A DNA stretch of 6,352 nt from Spirochaetaceae bacterium. GTDB taxonomy: Bacteria; Spirochaetota; Spirochaetia; Treponematales; Breznakiellaceae. Numbering within the stretch: the stretch's first letter is position 1; each line of letters opens with the position of its first letter. Where the stretch lies: contig JAITHF010000177.1 in the NCBI GenBank assembly GCA_031280115.1, positions 1 through 6,352 on the forward strand, in the 5' to 3' direction. Below the pieces are notes generated by a model, which did no database searches, was not told the DNA's origin, and saw only the letters and a program-made list of their open reading frames with translations. Positions 5,841-6,352 of this stretch are shown here, one piece after another. The position numbers and the translations under genes are program-made.

Positions 5841-6277
5841 CTCTTCAAAAGGCGCAGGGAACACTGTATCTGAGCCAACCGGCGCTGTATTTGAGCCAAC
5901 CGGCGCTGTATTTGGGCCAACCGGCGCTGTATTTGAGTCAGGCGGCGCTGTATTTGAGTCAGGGGACGCTGTATTCGGGTCAGGCGGCGCTGTATTTGAG
6001 TCAGGGGACGCTGTATTCGGGTCAGGCGGCGCTGTATTTGGGCCAACGGACATTGTATTTGGGCCACCGGACATTGTATTTGGGCCAACCGGCGCTGTAT
6101 TTGAGTCAGGGGACGCTGTATTTGGGCCAACGGACATTGTATTTGGGCCAACCGGCGCTGTATTTGAGCCAACCGGCGCTGTATTTGAATCAACCGGCGC
6201 TGTATTTGAGTCAACTGACGCTGTATTTGAGTCAACTGACGCTGTATTTGAGCCAACCGGCGCTGTATTTGAGTCAT
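5795..6277 (-). CDS. Possible heptad-repeat coiled-coil protein encoded by the 21-bp array
   Basis: I do not recognise this as a known family. From ATG 6275-6277 the minus strand reads Met followed by about 20 heptads of the type TQIQRRL or AQIQRRL. It ends with RLLKRIWGLFYRRFMVCGS and a TAG supplied by the right-arm repeat. Ile and Leu recur at spacing 4-3, the a/d pattern of a coiled coil. Ile is invariant, and Leu is replaced once, by Val. The chain is strongly basic and rich in Gln and Arg. Among the array columns, five of seven third-codon positions in this frame vary, against three of seven first and three of seven second positions, and TTG/CTG exchanges are silent. That mildly favours this frame over others. 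Against it, no Shine-Dalgarno sequence precedes ATG 6277, although the frame is open to the window edge, so the true start may lie outside. It may be non-coding. Confidence 0.35.
   Translation of the reverse strand: MTQIQRRLAQIQRQLTQIQRQLTQIQRRLIQIQRRLAQIQRRLAQIQCPLAQIQRPLTQIQRRLAQIQCPVAQIQCPLAQIQRRLTRIQRPLTQIQRRLTRIQRPLTQIQRRLTQIQRRLAQIQRRLAQIQRRLAQIQCSLRLLKRIWGLFYRRFMVCGS
5864..6276. repeat. 21-bp minisatellite, 19 full units plus a partial
   Basis: Units begin at 5864 and recur every 21 bases without any length change to 6262; a partial 14-base unit follows (6263-6276). The consensus on the plus strand is CTGTATTTGAGCCAACCGGCG with the last 7-8 bases variable. Several frames stay open because 21 is a multiple of three. 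There are no unique spacers, which excludes CRISPR. Confidence 0.97.
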
Positions 6278-6352
6278 GAGGTCGGTCGTGGGTCGGGTAG
6301 GGATAGAGTGTGGCGTACGGTGTAGTTGTCTGTGGGGGGCGGGTGGCTGGTG
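6278..6352. other. G/T-rich flank beyond the minisatellite, no feature assigned
   Basis: The plus strand is strongly G/T-rich with GGG at 6290-6292, 6295-6297 and 6300-6302 and a G6 run at 6334-6339. On the minus strand the 21-bp array frames remain open to the window end, so a larger gene could enter from outside. I see no ribosome site or start here. Confidence 0.4.

Noticed and set aside
5637..6137. Minus-strand NTAPVGP/NTASPDS frame through the array and right arm
   Set aside because: Also open to the window edge, but variation falls on first positions (5 of 7 columns) rather than third, and the tail is repeat-derived. It cannot be fully excluded as the C-terminus of an upstream gene.
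5864..6276. CRISPR-like array
   Set aside because: Contiguous 21-bp repeats with no spacers and no cas genes.
5891..6325. Plus-strand frame of ALYLSQP heptapeptides through the minisatellite
   Set aside because: Open only because the unit is 21 bp; it starts inside the array, has no ribosome site, and only 3 of 7 third-codon columns vary.
6290..6339. G-quadruplex
   Set aside because: Three closely spaced GGG runs but the fourth is over 30 bases away; does not fit the usual loop limits.

Overview
The window is a GC-rich bacterial segment with four tightly packed plus-strand genes, one long convergent minus-strand gene, and a repeat-rich right end. Taxon is inference only. GC-rich coding sequence, a TTG start, an atypical (spirochaete-tolerated) lipobox, ThyX and repeat-loaded genes would suit a gut or environmental spirochaete such as a Treponema relative. 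No rRNA or other marker gene is present to settle this.

Layout: (1) 1-287 holds no gene I can support. It contains an 82-bp hairpin-rich repeat (arm L, 23-104, with weaker homology to about 142) and a terminator-like GC hairpin (223-240). (2) 288-1118 is thyX, an FAD-dependent thymidylate synthase. (3) 1138-2686 is a compact plus-strand cluster behind a good sigma70-type promoter: a 66-aa heavy-metal-associated (CopZ-like) protein, a TTG-initiated M15-family D-Ala-D-Ala carboxypeptidase lipoprotein overlapping it by 4 bp, and a single-domain EamA/DMT membrane protein starting about 4 bp later. (4) 2715-5573 on the minus strand is a 952-aa DUF1156/COG1743 Zn-ribbon DNA methylase. It is full length, but it carries Gly where motif IV normally has Asp, Asn or Ser, and it has three separate 9-bp tandem-repeat insertions encoding lysine-rich linkers. 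(5) 5661-5840 holds arm R, the inverted partner of arm L, with an internal 63-bp duplication. (6) 5864-6276 is a minisatellite of 19 full 21-bp units plus a partial one. On the minus strand it encodes a perfect a/d heptad (Ile/Leu) pattern in a frame open to the window edge.

ThyX supplies dTMP. The metal-binding protein, the peptidoglycan carboxypeptidase and the DMT protein look co-transcribed but share no obvious pathway. The methylase stands alone, without recognisable restriction or defence partners in the window. The most unusual aspect is the repeat architecture: a 5.5-kb gene block between inverted hairpin repeats, a micro-inverted hairpin loop between the arms, and a coiled-coil-encoding minisatellite abutting one arm.
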